A DNA stretch of 64,000 nucleotides. It comes from Impatiens glandulifera (Eukaryota; Streptophyta; Magnoliopsida; Ericales; Balsaminaceae). The notes beneath the pieces were generated by a model. The model saw only the letters and a program-made list of their open reading frames with translations. It was not told where the DNA came from and made no database searches. Position 1 is the stretch's first letter, and the number at the start of each line of letters is the position of its first letter. This document shows positions 1-11,816 of this stretch, piece after piece. The stretch lies in NCBI RefSeq assembly GCF_907164915.1, contig NC_061863.1, positions 21,460,710 through 21,524,709 on the forward strand, given 5' to 3'. The position numbers were made by a program, and so were the translations under genes.

Positions 1-2
1 AA

Positions 3-389
3 TATCAAAGGATGAAAATAGCCATACACCATCCTCTCATATATAACGATGATTATGTTAGGGAATTGCTTCCATGGTACCCTATCAAGAAAATGGCCTA
101 CATGATGGACAATGAACCAATGATTTCACTCATGGGTTCGGAATGAGTCACTTTTTATTATACTCACGACCTATTCAAATATATTTGTCGTGATAATATT
201 ACACCATACATGGGAAACACTATTGCCATAAATAGGACAATCGACCACAAATCTTATACCAACTATCTCGAGAAATGGCACAATGCCTCCAAGATGAGAA
301 TTCCAAGGGAACAAATTGAGGAGTATGAGAGAGCCAGCAATAATGAAGAAGAAAACTATAGTTTAGAAACAGGATATAGTAGGACCTAA
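3..389 (+). pseudogene. Unidentified coding-like fragment
   Basis: One frame stays open from position 3 to the TAA at 387-389 apart from a single TGA at 144-146, giving about 128 codons of normal-looking composition. It enters from the left edge, so its start is outside the window. I do not recognise a domain; the tail is acidic and Glu/Asn-rich. Given the neighbouring decayed gypsy gag it is probably part of a transposon or a plant-mobile-domain-like relic, but that is a guess from context. Nothing else is visible between 390 and 640. Confidence 0.3.
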
Positions 390-640
390 AACCTACAGCC
401 TTTGCTATTACTTTTCATATCTAAATATCTTTGTAAATATAAACAAGAGAGTTGTGTGTATGTAACAAACCACCAACCTTATGTATAATAAAAATTGGAT
501 ATTTTCTATATATAGGATTAGAAAAGAGATGTTCATTCTTTAAGGTTCATTCACATGCATATGTATAGCATTGTACTTACAATACACATGCAAACTCTCA
601 TCTCTTCTTCAATCGCAGTCTACAAATGTGAACGGTCATT

Positions 641-2150
641 ATGATCCCAAGAAAAATAGATTCTTTAACTAGACGTTTCATACGCCATGAAATGGATGAA
701 GAAACTTCGATACCTGAAACCGTCTTGACAACTGAGCTCAAAGAAATGAAGGCAACCCTCCAGTATGTGACAAAACAACTCACGCTAATCACAAGTTCTT
801 TTTCTAATCAACATATGCCATCCACATCTCAAAATATACATTCTTCTTCACATTTTCCTACTTAACCTATATCGGTTACATTTACTCCTCCCAACCATAA
901 TCCTTCTAGTCCCTGAACTTAAAAATAAGTATTATTCTATGAAGACTCCAAAGAATATTTCGACATAACCATAGAGTCTCAATATGGGACTCATGAAGGT
1001 GAAATCGATCATATGGGAATGTAGGGAGGACCAATCCCAGTGGCTAATCAGCCATCCTCCACTGAATACGAGCAACAAATGACTAAAGTTTGAGCAATGC
1101 AAGCTGAGATGAAAGCTCAAATCAATAAAATAGGCAAATGAAAGGATATTCACGAGCATTATGACTGGAAGGATTCCATGAAAATATCTAAAAGAGTAGT
1201 CATTCCTATGGTGTCAAATTAACAGCCATATCCAAATATGTCGGCAAAAGTGACCCATCCGTCTTTTTCAAAATGTATACGTCTGCAATGACTATTTTAC
1301 GACTTAGAGAGCTAACGATACTCCATATAGTCCCCCAATATCTCGATGATGCTACTGTACGCTGATATTATCAACAAAATGTAGCATATTTACAGACCAT
1401 TGAGGAACAAATTACAACATTCATAAAACATTTCAGCATGTATCTCAATCTAGAACGACCAAAGAAGTAGCTAAAAAACATTAAATAAGGGGAAAATGAA
1501 AAATTCCTGGTTTTCATAGAAAGATAGAAATCCATAGCCAAAGAAATCAACTACATCTCTAGTGAACATCGACAAATTGACATGATTTTGGAAAGTGTTA
1601 TCAATCGATATTCTGCAGGATTCGTGGTCAAGACCTTCCAAAACATGAAAAAATTGTTAAAAACGGAAAATAACATTGATAATGCAATCGAGAAAGAAAG
1701 AAAAGAGGGATAAACAGTCGAGACTTACCAACCTATAAGTACACCATGTGGCAATCGCTTGGCATGAACATCCCCTCCGAAGTCAGACCCTGGTAAACCT
1801 CCATAGGCAGAGGCAAATATACCAACAATTTCTAAACCAATGACTCCAAAAGCACCCAGACCGCGTAGAATATTTGATGATATTGGTATGCCCGTAAGTA
1901 AGTCATGGTTCTTCTACAAAAGAAAGTCCTAATCAAACCTTTAACTCGAGAACCGATAAACAATTCTTGGAAAAATATAAGGGAGCATGGTGTGACTATC
2001 ACTAGATGAAAGGTCACACTATTGACAATTGTGGTGCCCTTAAGTATCTCCTTTAAGACTTGATTGACCAAAATATCATCGCCAAACCGGAGATATTGAA
2101 AAATCCTTTACTAGACCATCAAGTCAATATGGTCATGATTGATGAGATAA
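641..2150 (+). pseudogene. Decayed Ty3/gypsy-type gag
   Basis: Several frames together give a gag-like reading: a start-like segment near 641, a capsid-like stretch around 1,240-1,480 with the spaced pattern of plant gypsy gag (a DPS motif, then a hydrophobic helix and a YYQQN-like segment), and near 1,990-2,060 a C-terminal motif of the form CDYHxxxGHTxxxC followed by a LQDLIDQ-like segment. This last motif is typical of plant gypsy gag just before the protease. Stops and frameshifts occur throughout, so the copy is dead. No protease or reverse transcriptase follows; the next element starts near 2,766. Lineage (Tat/Ogre-like) is my best reading from the C-terminal motif only. Confidence 0.5.
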
Positions 2151-2765
2151 TCCATGATAATGAATGATCGACCCCGACCCAAAAAAAAACCTGAAGCCAT
2201 TTCAAACAAGGCCACACTATGGTGGATCACGGGCGAACCAAAAACAAACGCCCAAATCGATGCGTACTTCCACAAAATAATTATTTTAAAATTTATAAAT
2301 TTGGTAGATGAAATTTTAGTACTTCCACAAAACCTTTCACAATAAACTTTTAGGAAAGGAAGAAAACCTTAATCCCTATTATGAACTGATAAAGAGAATT
2401 TTAGGAAACAAGTAGGGGAAAAATAAGAATCATCACTTTCATCCAAATGTGATAAGCTGAAAATGAACTCGACGATTTCATAATATCTCCAATAGAAGGA
2501 TATCGTTCATAAGCTCTTTTTCGTTCTACACGATTATCCAAAATAGTAACTCTCCATAGAAGATTTTTAGAAAGAATCGGAATAAACCAAAAGCTAGGAA
2601 GAAAACTACAAATTGCGAAAGAACACCTAATCTCTTTCAATACAAGAGAAAGGAGAAGTTTAAAACTCAATTCTTTAAAAAAACTATATAATAAAAATGA
2701 CAAGAAAGGAGAAGTTTAATCTCTTGTTTTGAAGTCTTATTGGAATATAGGTAAAAGGAAAACAA
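2151..2765. other. Unassigned gap between gypsy gag and LINE remnant
   Basis: About 600 bp with no convincing gene. Short open frames on both strands have skewed composition (rich in Phe/Leu/Ser on the minus strand) typical of antisense reading of A-rich DNA. It may include the 3' side of the gypsy relic or a LINE 5' end. Confidence 0.4.
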
Positions 2766-4516
2766 CATGGCCAAAGAAGTGCATGACTTTGTTCTTAAAG
2801 GAATCAAAGAAACTGCAGAGAAGGAAATGAAAAAATAGCTGAAGAAGTTATTAACGAAAAAGTGCAGGAAATCAGCAAAGACCCAATTGCTACCCAAAAG
2901 TCTTTGGAAAATAATGCAGAGATCAAGGAGAAGAAATAAATAGTTTGGATGATAGGGTATAATCAAAAGGCCAATTTATTTGAACTAAAAAACCAAATCA
3001 CCAAACTCCCGATGCATGCTAAGAAATGAGAGATTGTACTTAGCAAGGAGAAAATACAAAGCACAACAGTCCAACTTAATATTCACTATCTCAAAGACTG
3101 GAATTTACTCAAGAATGATGAATATGAAGTGATAGTAAAATGGTATGTTGCAACAATGAGGGAGTTAATGAATGCTCCTAAATAGGAGTCCTATACTATC
3201 AGAAGTAATTCTACCTGGAAAATCAATGAAGTCTGGAAAAGCAACATTGGGAAAAGGCTGAAGATCATGCATACAAAGGAAAAATCTACTTGGACAATGT
3301 ACAGACAAAAGTGGAGGTACTGAATTCTCTTTTTGAATTTAAATTGCCTAATATAGTAGAAGAAAATTGTGTAATGAAATGGGAAAATGTAGTGGTGGGA
3401 AACTGCATAGGAAAGAATAGAGTTTCCTTCATGGTCACTAAAAAGACACTCATGAAGAAATGAGAGGAAAAAGGATTGGAGAAAATTTTAGCAAATGTAC
3501 ATGATCTCTACTTTCTGAAATTTAAGAAGGAATCAAATTTGGATGAAATTCTGAAAAATGGTCAATACATATATTGGATCCAACTACATGAAGTTGGAAA
3601 GGTAGTTTGAAGATTTGAACCTATTAAGCAAACATAAGGAAACAACTCAGATATGATTCAAACTTTGGAATATCTCTACACACATGTATAATATAGAAGC
3701 TCTTAGTCATTTTGCAGGTTTATTGGGTACACTATTATGCATGGACTCAATTATTAAAGGAGGAGAACATCTATCATTTGCTAGAATTAGCATTAAGGTG
3801 CATCCTAGAAGCACACTGTCGAATAGTATGACAATAGTAGACAAAAAAGAAAAACCTACTATCATGAAAATTACTTATGAGTGGAGGCCATACAAATGCA
3901 CTTTCTGCAATACCTTCCAACATGCAAGCCCAAATTGTGATTTGGCTAAGGAAGAAGATTAGAAAATTCATAAAGACCAAAAAGTAAAGATGTAAGAAAA
4001 TAAAACATAGGTTCCTATTATCAAAGAGAAAAATGTGGTTAAAAAATAGGAAATAGAATATAAAGAAAATTATGTACAAGAAGAAAGCAGTACGAAGAAG
4101 GGGTGAAAACTCAACATAATCATGTTACAGAGATAGTTGAGGAATCTCAATCAAATCAAGTTGAAGTGGTTGATGATGAAAACAGAGAGAAATATACTCA
4201 GACTAATCAAGATGAATAAGAGAATTCCAAGGTTGATATAGAGGAATCCAAAGTTGCCGAGGATTCTAAATCTAAAGCTGAAGGAAATAAAGATAATGAT
4301 CTCGAAATTCAAGTTTAGAACAACAAGGTGAAGAGCCTAGAAATCCTAAAGAATAATTATTTCTATCAAATCAGAATGAGTTCATATAAGGAAAAAAATC
4401 AAAATGAGAATATGCAGTATTCATCAACCTCTTCAGTTCACCCCCCTTTCATTACAAGAGGAAAGGAAATTGGAAGAGAAAGGAAGGACAAGGGGAAGAG
4501 GAAGACAACTCGTTAA
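2766..4516 (+). pseudogene. LINE ORF1 (RNA-binding, CCHC zinc knuckle), decayed
   Basis: In live elements this ORF encodes the nucleic-acid-binding ORF1 protein of plant L1-type non-LTR retrotransposons. An ATG at 2,766 opens a Lys/Glu-rich N-terminus. The best preserved part is 3,684-3,962: a leader ending in an ARI-S-KVHP segment, then YEWRPYKCTFC and a CX2CX4HX4C knuckle (C-TFC-NTFQ-H-ASPN-C). The distal part is Glu/Asn/Lys-rich and ends near 4,516 in a GRGR-like basic tail. In-frame stops occur at several places. The minus-strand LINE at 54,471-61,249 has the same knuckle context. No ORF2 follows: the text passes directly into a LINE-like 3' end. Confidence 0.6.
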
Positions 4517-4760
4517 AACTTCAGGTTGATATGGAAATAAAAATCCTGATTGGGATAATTAGGATTTGATATAGTTTGTAATATTTGTTTATAATCTTTG
4601 TTTCTCGTATGTTTGATTACTACTTATCAGGTCTTTAGGGTCATTTGATTGTCATCTTTTAAGCATAATTAAGGTTTGTCTAGCTTTGATTCTTAACCCT
4701 CCCACTTTTGGGATTTTAATGAAATGTTTTAACCGTTTTCAAAAAAACAAATGGCAAAAA
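2766..4760 (+). mobile_element. Non-LTR retrotransposon remnant (ORF1 plus 3' end)
   Basis: After ORF1 come about 200 bp of T-rich 3' UTR and, at 4,714-4,740, the sequence TTTTAATGAAAT-GTTTTAACCGTTTTC followed by an A-rich tail (4,741 onwards, A7 then A-rich). Endonuclease and reverse transcriptase are absent, so this copy either lost ORF2 or belongs to a non-autonomous class. I could not find a convincing target-site duplication. Confidence 0.5.
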
Positions 4761-4826
4761 GAAAAAAATAAATAAATAAAGAAAATCTCCACAAAAAGTG
4801 AACAAAATGTTCATGTGGTAGTTGAG

Positions 4827-5044
4827 GTATTGAAATCATTATTTGTTACTCACTCAAACTCTAATCTTGATTTCTACGGTAAGAACAAAAATGTATCGAT
4901 TCTACCAGATACATCCATGAGACTAAAAAATGACTCAAAGAGGATGATGTATTGAAATCACCATTGGTTTCTTACTGAGACTCTAGTCTTGATTACTATG
5001 ACAAGAACAAAAATATACCGATTCTACTACATATACCTAGAGTC
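4827..5044. repeat. Diverged tandem duplication, about 122-bp period
   Basis: The stretch 4,827-4,923 (GTATTGAAATCATTATTTG...) recurs at 4,949-5,044 (GTATTGAAATCACCATTGG...), sharing ACTCTA-TCTTGATT and AAGAACAAAAAT with many substitutions. No gene is visible in or around it. The flanking 5,045-5,300 also holds nothing recognised. Confidence 0.55.
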
Positions 5045-5426
5045 AACGAAAATTAAAGAAATATGTGGTAACGAAAAAACTCAAAGATAAATTTTTTTAA
5101 ACCCTCTTTAAAAATATATTGAACAGAATGATGAACGACCGAAACATTTGATTTTTCAAAAGTGGAACTCGACTGATACTTAACCTTATGCAGTGATTAA
5201 AAGATGAAATGATCACCCTAACATGGTGATCATTTCGCCTACAAGAATAGAGGCAATGATGCTCTAATCCGATAAGACGATCAAACACAAACAAAAACCA
5301 TTAATAATCTTTTGTTTGAAATTCGATTAACTGACTTAAGGAGGCTACAAATAGCTTCCCTTAGGCAAAACGAAAGAAAGATCGGAGTCCTAAGTCCTCA
5401 ATTCACTTCACACAAAATTTGTCATT

Positions 5427-5455
5427 AAAATTTTCAAGCTTTTCTTGAAAATTTT
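5427..5455. repeat. Perfect 12-bp inverted repeat (hairpin)
   Basis: AAAATTTTCAAG (5,427-5,438), a 5-nt loop, then CTTGAAAATTTT (5,444-5,455). No nearby gene gives it a role. Confidence 0.7.
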
Positions 5456-7259
5456 GAAATCTTGTGTAAGGCCTTAAGGCACGGTTCTGGATAATCACAA
5501 AGCTTCTACAAGAGTTCAGGACTGTTCTCCAACTCTTTGTACTTTTCTCAATAATCATCGAAATCAATTGTAGATACTAACATTTAAATATTATTATATA
5601 ATTTTAAATGTAAGAAAAACCTAGGCATATTTAGAACTTGAAAAAATTGGTTAAATAAAACGTAATAAAGTCAATTTTTTAAAAGGCAAGATTTTATAAA
5701 TTAGAGTCTATTTTTTAACGAGTATGAAGGATGTAATGCAGAAACCTTTTCCCGAGTATCACCTAACAACAAACTCAATCGAATCTCTGGTAAAATTATG
5801 TTATACACGTATACATATTTTTTTTTATTGATTTAAAAAATCAATGGGCGAATCTTTAATCAAATAAATAATATTTTAAATTAAATATTTTTAATAAATA
5901 CAGATTTATTTTAATTATATCGTGATTTGATTATTTTAAATCTAAAGGATTATTTAAAATTGATCGTAAAAATTAATTATTGTAATAATTAATTTTAAAA
6001 TATCAAAATACATTTTTTAAAAAAACCTTTAAAATAATATTTTATTAAAAAACAAATGACATGCAACCCGATGTTGCAATTTCTAGAACCTCAAACTTTT
6101 CTGGGACAAGTGATTTCATGGGTTACAAATATACAAATATATTTTCAAACAAAAACGTAAATATTTCTTTTTTATGAGAGGGCATTGCAGTTGTATATTT
6201 TATTTGGCCTCAATTGATATGCAAACTCGAATTTGTTTTGTTTTTATCAAATGAGACTCAAACTTTGAATTGTTTTATATGTGACTCAAACTATCACAAT
6301 GTTAACAATTTGAGGCTTGCTTCTAGACAAACGAATGTTCGTCTTTTTATTTTAATATAGTATTTTCCTTTATTCGAACTTTATTTAAAAAATGACTAAA
6401 ATTGTGATATCATATGTCATAGTTTAAAATTCGAGTCCTATTTAAAAATAAAACGATACAGATATGAGATCCAAATAAAAACTGAATCATTGACTTTTTT
6501 AAAATAAAATAATTATTCTTAAAAAAACTTATCTTAACTTATTTTGTCTAAATTAATTTACTCAAAAATTATAATCGTGCTTAAAAATAATTACGGATTC
6601 AATTTTTATTAATAGCTGCTTAAGTTAATTAAAATATGTTAGAACTATAAAGGGTAGTATAAACTTACTACCTAAACAAAAAGTCTGAAGAACCTTTCTA
6701 GAAATAAATATCATTACAATTATAAGCTATTGCTACTGCCTACAAGTCGGTCCACGCATTATGATTCATGTACTAACCAGCTAACCAATTAGTTGTCATT
6801 TTCTCCCAAGAGAAAAGCAGACCTAACACATTCTCTACCTAACTATGGGAGATATTTTTTTTGTTCTTCTTCTATCATGTTCGCCTTATGCTACTTTCAT
6901 TTTTTTCGTCATTCGTGTTCGCCTCACCCTAGGTTATGTTCTAACACTCTATTAGACTCATTTAATTAGAAATGTCATCTTGCAACAGCAAGTCATCATC
7001 ATTCAAAAAATTAAAGAAGCAAAGATAGAAAGTGCACCACAAATATAAGACCAAAAGTCTACTGCATTTTCATAACCTCAAACATTTCTACAAGGAAATC
7101 ATAAACTCAAATATATCTCCTACAAAGTAAAAACATCCTTGTTCATTGTTAGAGAATAGAATGATGTAGCATTGTCACGATTAGTATTCTACTTTCTACT
7201 TTCTACTTTCTCCTTTCTTGATTGAATGTTATATTCTTTTCTTTCCATCCAATAGTTAG
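5456..7259. other. AT-rich intergenic DNA, no gene seen
   Basis: Long A/T runs, no frame with coding character on either strand. Around 6,240-6,330 there is a loosely repeated ACTCAAACT phrase. I see nothing else to annotate. Confidence 0.6.
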
Positions 7260-7682
7260 TATATATTTGAGTTGTCATATTGAAAGAAGACATAAATTAG
7301 TATATGAGGCATGTCTTCAAATTATGTGAGAACGTGAAGTCTGTAACTTTAATTAAATATGACACATTTGTCAAGTTCATTTATATAAATAAAATATTTC
7401 ATTATTCATAAATGTTGTATACTTAGTTTATATGTACATGTTAATTAAGTTTAGAGTTAGTGAGCTTGTCTAGAGTAGTTTAATTTTTGTGACATAATGT
7501 ACTACTTTATAAATATAATGTAATATATGATTTTAACCCTAAGAGTGAAATTAATATAATTGATGGCACCCCAAACACGCAGATAGTTTAGCACGTAGAT
7601 AGTTTAGCTGAACTTCGTTATATTTGTGTAATTTTTTTTATTTTCTCTATTGTTATTAGTTTATGTGGTTACTGAATCAACA
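7260..7682 (+). mobile_element. Old copia LTR, 3' part (start not located)
   Basis: The right boundary is inferred from the sequence ending ...GAATCAACA at 7,682, directly followed by a degenerate Met-tRNA primer-binding site. A TATA-like TTTATATAAATA lies near 7,380. The left end is not identifiable, so the start given is approximate. Confidence 0.35.
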
Positions 7683-7696
7683 ATTGATATCAAAGT
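7683..7696 (+). other. Degenerate primer-binding site (tRNA-iMet type)
   Basis: ATTGATATCAAAGT corresponds to the usual ATTGGTATCAGAGC with three changes, at the expected place just inside an LTR. Confidence 0.55.
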
Positions 7697-8278
7697 TTCG
7701 TTGAAATTTAGTATAAACGAATTAAAGAGGAAGAAACGATTCTACGTTCGGGTTCTGATTCTTAAAACTATTGGCAACGGTGGTAAAGAAGAAATGACGA
7801 AGCTTGCTTGACTAGTCGAACCTTCCTAAAAGGGTGAATTTTCAACAAAAGTAACAAGAAGTAAGTCTCTTCTCTATTAGTCGGTGATAAGCTAAAAACA
7901 GCATTTTGATTTTCTCTTTCTACTAGAAATAGATCGATAAACTTTGAATGAGAGAGAAAAGTTTTCATATCTCGTTTTTCAATCGGTAGAAGAATAGAAG
8001 TCTGAAGATATATTTTTATGAACTTGTTTTTGATTGATTTTTTAATTAAAAAAAGATGAAGAGAGAAAATAGCAACAATTAGTGACAGCATGAGAGAGAC
8101 ATAAATCAAAAGATTTAGGACTTTATTGATTTATGTCATATTGTTTGTTAAAAATAAACTAAAAGATTATTTGATTTTAGATTTCAACAGGCTTTGTTTG
8201 ACTTTGGTTTTGGTCTTATTTGATTTGTATTGGAGCTTGCTTAGTTTATCGTTCAAAGTGAATACTGAGCGTGCTGAA

Positions 8279-8652
8279 ATGTCTTCTTTTAGTAACAAAT
8301 TTGAAGTTGAAAAATTCAATAGAACAAGTAATTTCAATATGTGACAAACGAGAGTTAAAGACTTGTTGGTGTAACAAGGAATTATGAAAATTTTGCGTGT
8401 TCGAAAGACAACATGAATGAATGACTAACATTATGAAGAGTTACAATAACAGGCATTAAAGACATTATGACTTTGTTTATTAGATAAAATCATATATCAT
8501 GCGATAAATCTACCATCTCCAATTGAGATATTGAAAAAGTTAGAAGGACAGTTTATGTCCAGATCGTTACTACCAAATTATATTTGAAGCAAAGATTATA
8601 TGTGTTGAAAATGTATGAGGGTTCAGATGTGACTCAACATATGAATATAAGA
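8279..8652 (+). pseudogene. Copia-type gag fragment (Tork/RE-like), truncated
   Basis: The ATG at 8,279 starts a peptide beginning MSSFSNKFEVEKFN, the common opening of copia gag proteins of the UBN2 type. Further on, in shifted frames, are a CLLDKIIYHAINLPSP-like segment near 8,470-8,520 and a YLKQRLYVLKM-like segment near 8,580-8,615, both standard landmarks. Several stops and frameshifts break it. It is cut at about 8,652, where the 3' end of an element A relative begins, so the old copia was probably interrupted by, or recombined with, that element. The spacing of about 600 bp from the PBS is normal for a leader plus gag start. Confidence 0.6.
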
Positions 8653-8820
8653 TTAAAGTCACTAATTAACTTAGGATAATTAATCGACGTTATAAAATTA
8701 CCGGGTTTTGATGATAATCAAAAAAGGAGAAATTGTTAGATTAAATTAATCTAGGACATTTACTATAATAATTCTAACGGGTTTTGATAATTTAGCTTAA
8801 ATAATCAAAAAGGGAGAAAT
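8653..8820 (+). mobile_element. 3' internal end of an element A relative, two polypurine modules
   Basis: This piece matches 22,104-22,271 of element A. It holds two copies of the module GGGTTTTGAT-(spacer)-AATCAAAAA-GGGAGAAATTGTTAG, at 8,703-8,743 and 8,779-8,828; the second leads into an LTR start at 8,821. Confidence 0.65.
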
Positions 8821-10170
8821 TGTTAGGTTATAGTCTTTTGCTAATTTTAAGTGTATCAAAAAGACTGAGTTATGTTATTGATTATGTGTAGGGTCAAAGT
8901 GAAGAAAACCGAAATGGGAATCATTCCGGTAGTTGATTAAATTCAGTATTTGATCAACTTCGGTATTTTGGAGAAGCACGTTCGGTTTTCTATTCATCTT
9001 TGGTTTTGGAGAAGCGCTTTCAGTTTAATAGTTTGGCTTTGGTTTTGTAGAAGCGCTTCTGGTAGTTTAATCGGCTCGGCTTTTGCAAAGCGCTTCTAGT
9101 TTTATGTTAACTTCAATATTTTGGAGAAGCGCGTCCGGTATTCTAATCGACTCGACTTCTATGAAGCGCTTCCGTCATTTTGTCAAGTTCGGTATTTGCT
9201 AAGCGCTTCCGGCATTATGTTATGTTCGGTATTTGCTAAGCGCTTCTGGAATTTTGTCAAGTTCGATATTTGCTAAGCGCTTATGGTATTTAACTAGTTC
9301 GATTTTATACAAGGCGCTTCCAGTATTTAACTAGTTCGGTTTTATACAAGGCGCTTTAAGCATTTAACCAGTTCGGTTATATATAAGGCGCTTCTGGTAT
9401 TTAATCAATTCGACTTTATACAAGGCGCTTCCGGTATTTAACTAGTTCGGTTTTATACAAGGCGTTTCCAGTATTTAACCAGTTCGGTTTTATACAAGGC
9501 GCTACTGGTATTTAACTAGTTAAGTTTTATATAAGGCGCTTCCGGTATTTAACCAGTTCGATTTTATACAAGGCGCTTCCGGTATTTAACTAGTTCGGTA
9601 TTTGATCAAATTTGATTTTATATGGAACGATTCCGGTTTTTCTTGAACTTCGATTTTATGAAGTGTTTCCGGTATTTGATTAAACTCGATATTTGCTTTT
9701 ATAAAACACTTCAGGTTCTTGATCAAATCCGTTATTGGCAGTCTGACACAGTAGTTGAGCTAAACCTATAGAAGACTGCCACGTGCCAAATTAATTCAAA
9801 TTTCATGTGATGTACGTTCTCAGTACACCACAATCACTTTTAAGAATATTCGGCGCACTGCAATCATCTAGTACATTCACGATCAAACACATATCCTTTG
9901 ATGTACTATCCTGGAACACATCCAACTGAAATAGGACATGTGTCCTCTGAAGCAAATTTGTCTGTTGAGGTGTTATCTATTTAAGAAGAAGTTAGAGGAT
10001 AATTTATATCTACCTTTTCACTACATATTTTCACGAATCTTAAGCATTTGTGTGAACTTTCTATCAAGCGCTCAAGCTCTCAAGTTCTAAGAGTTTACAA
10101 GTTTGCTAGATCATTAAGGTGTATTACATTCACTGATACTTATGTGTGAGATTCAATATTATAAGTTAAA
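8821..10170 (+). mobile_element. LTR1 of element A family, 3' truncated
   Basis: Starts TGTTAGG directly after a polypurine tract and aligns with LTR2 (10,271-11,814) and LTR3 (22,272-22,503). It has a TATA-like CTATTTAAG at 9,977-9,985. The match to LTR2 stops near 10,170 just after a GTGTGAG segment, so the distal part (the equivalent of 11,495-11,814) is missing. A second 3' internal end follows. Confidence 0.65.
9295..9600 (+). repeat. 37-bp tandem array inside LTR1
   Basis: About eight imperfect copies of a 37-bp unit reading AGTTCGGTTTTATACAAGG then CGCTTCCGGTATTTAACT. Looser relatives of the unit (GCGCTTC, TTCGGTATTT) fill 8,960-9,290 and much of LTR2. Confidence 0.8.
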
Positions 10171-10179
10171 CTATTAGAC

Positions 10180-10270
10180 TAAAGTTTCTAATTAACTTAG
10201 GATAATTAATCAACGTTATAAAACTACCGGATTTTGATAATTTAGTTTAAATGATCAAAAAGAGAGAAAT
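10180..10270 (+). mobile_element. Second 3' internal end with polypurine tract
   Basis: Matches 22,110-22,271: ACTAATTAACTTAGGATAAT-like text, then TTTTGATAATTTAG and ATCAAAAAGAGAGAAAT at 10,252-10,270. It leads directly into LTR2. Confidence 0.6.
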
Positions 10271-11323
10271 TGGTAAAATAAAGTATTTGATTAATTATAA
10301 GTGTATCAATAAGACTGAGTTGTGTTATTGATTATATGTAGGATCTAAGAGAAGAAAAACCGATACCAGAAAGATGTCCAGTAGTTGATCAAATTCAGTA
10401 TTTGATCAACTTCGGTATCCTGAAGATGCGCGTCCGGTCTTAAGATCGTTTTCGACTCTCAAGATGTGCGTTTGGTTTTTCTATCCAGTAGTTGATCAAA
10501 TTCAGTATTTGATCAACTTCTGTATTTTATATGAAGCACATTCAATTTTATATCGAGTTCGGTATTATGTAGATGCACGTCCGGTTTTATGTTCAACTTC
10601 AATTGTGCAGATGCGCGTCCGGTTTTGTGTTCGGCTTCAATTGTGTAGATGCGCATCCGATATTTTGTCCAGATTAGTATTTTTGGACAAGACGCTTCCG
10701 GTTTTATCTGACTTTAGTATTTTGGAAGCGCGCCCGGTCTTCTATCTAGTAGTTGATCAAATTCAGTATTTTGTCAACTTCGGTATTTTATATGAAGCAC
10801 ATCCAGTTTTATATCGAGTTCGGTATTATGCAGATGCACGTCCGTTATTATATCAACTTCGAATTTATATTAAGCCTTCCGGTATTTAACTAGTTTGGTT
10901 TTATAGAAGGCACCTTCGGTATTTAATCAAATTCGGTATTTGATTAAATTCGGTTTTATGAAGTGCTTCCGTTTTTTCCAGAACTTCGGTTTTATATCAA
11001 CGCTTCCGGTATTCAACCAAGTTTGGTTTTATATAAGCATTTCCGGTACTTGATCAAATTTGGTATTCGATCAAGCATCCGTTATTGGAAGTCTGACACA
11101 GCAGCTGAGCTAAACCTATAGAAGACTACCACATGCCAACTATTTCAAATCCCATGTGATGTACGTTCCAGACACCACTATCTCATTAATGAATATTCGG
11201 AGTACTACCTTCATCCAGTACATTCACGATCAAAAGAAGATTATATGATGTACTACCCTAGCTTTAAGCCAACCGAAATAGGACAAGTGTCCTCTAAAGT
11301 AAATTTGTCCGTTGAGTTGTTAT

Positions 11324-11332
11324 CTATTTAAG
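11324..11332 (+). promoter_or_regulatory. TATA-like box of LTR2
   Basis: CTATTTAAG, matching the same sequence at 9,977-9,985 in LTR1 and CTATTTAAAG in the element B LTRs. Confidence 0.5.
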
Positions 11333-11651
11333 AAGAGTTGGAGGACAATTTTCAACCATGGTTCTATCATTTGCTTTCACGAGTCTCAAGCTTTCCTGAA
11401 TCAATCTCTCAAGCTCTAAGTTTTTAAGGGTTTACTAGTTTGCTAGATTGTTAAAGTTGTATTACATACTGTTCATTCTGTGTGAGTTTTCAGTTTCGTA
11501 AGTTGACAAAATTAATTTATGTTCAATAGAGTATTGTGTGCTAAGAGTTCGGAAATAGGAAATGTCTAAGTCCTGGTTGTCCGACTGAGTTTGTGTACGC
11601 GTTGTAATCAAAACAAATCTTCTAGTGAGTATCTTTCTCAAGGTTGAGAAG

Positions 11652-11692
11652 AAGGGGTGATGTAGGAGAGTTTGCTCCGAACATCCATAAAT
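11652..11692 (+). promoter_or_regulatory. Conserved LTR stem-loop (A copy)
   Basis: AAGGGGTGATGTAGGAG, a short loop, then CTCCGAACATCCATAAAT. GGAG/CTCC forms a stem. The same module occurs in both LTRs of B and of C. Confidence 0.6.
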
Positions 11693-11816
11693 ATTTTTGT
11701 GTCGTGTGTTCTTTACATTCAGCATTATCCTACTTGTTATCTGTCGCTTCAAGTCTAAACAAATAGTTCTGCACTTGAACTCCGTTCAAGAGTTTGTGAC
11801 GACTTGACCTAATAAG

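Larger units (their letters stand above)
10271..11814 (+). repeat. LTR2, 5' LTR of element A
   Basis: Begins TGGTAAAATAAAG after the polypurine tract and ends ...GACCTAATA two bases before the PBS; the usual terminal CA is mutated. It contains repeated inverted repeats GTTGATCAAAT-TCAGT-ATTTGATCAAC (10,384-10,410, 10,491-10,517, and a decayed one near 10,752), looser GCGCTTCCGG-type repeats, and the conserved stem-loop at 11,652-11,692. Confidence 0.7.

Noticed and set aside
10464..10889. 141-codon open frame in LTR2
   Set aside because: It is built from LTR tandem and inverted repeats (repeated VVDQIQY and LYRVRYY segments) and is absent in the other LTRs.
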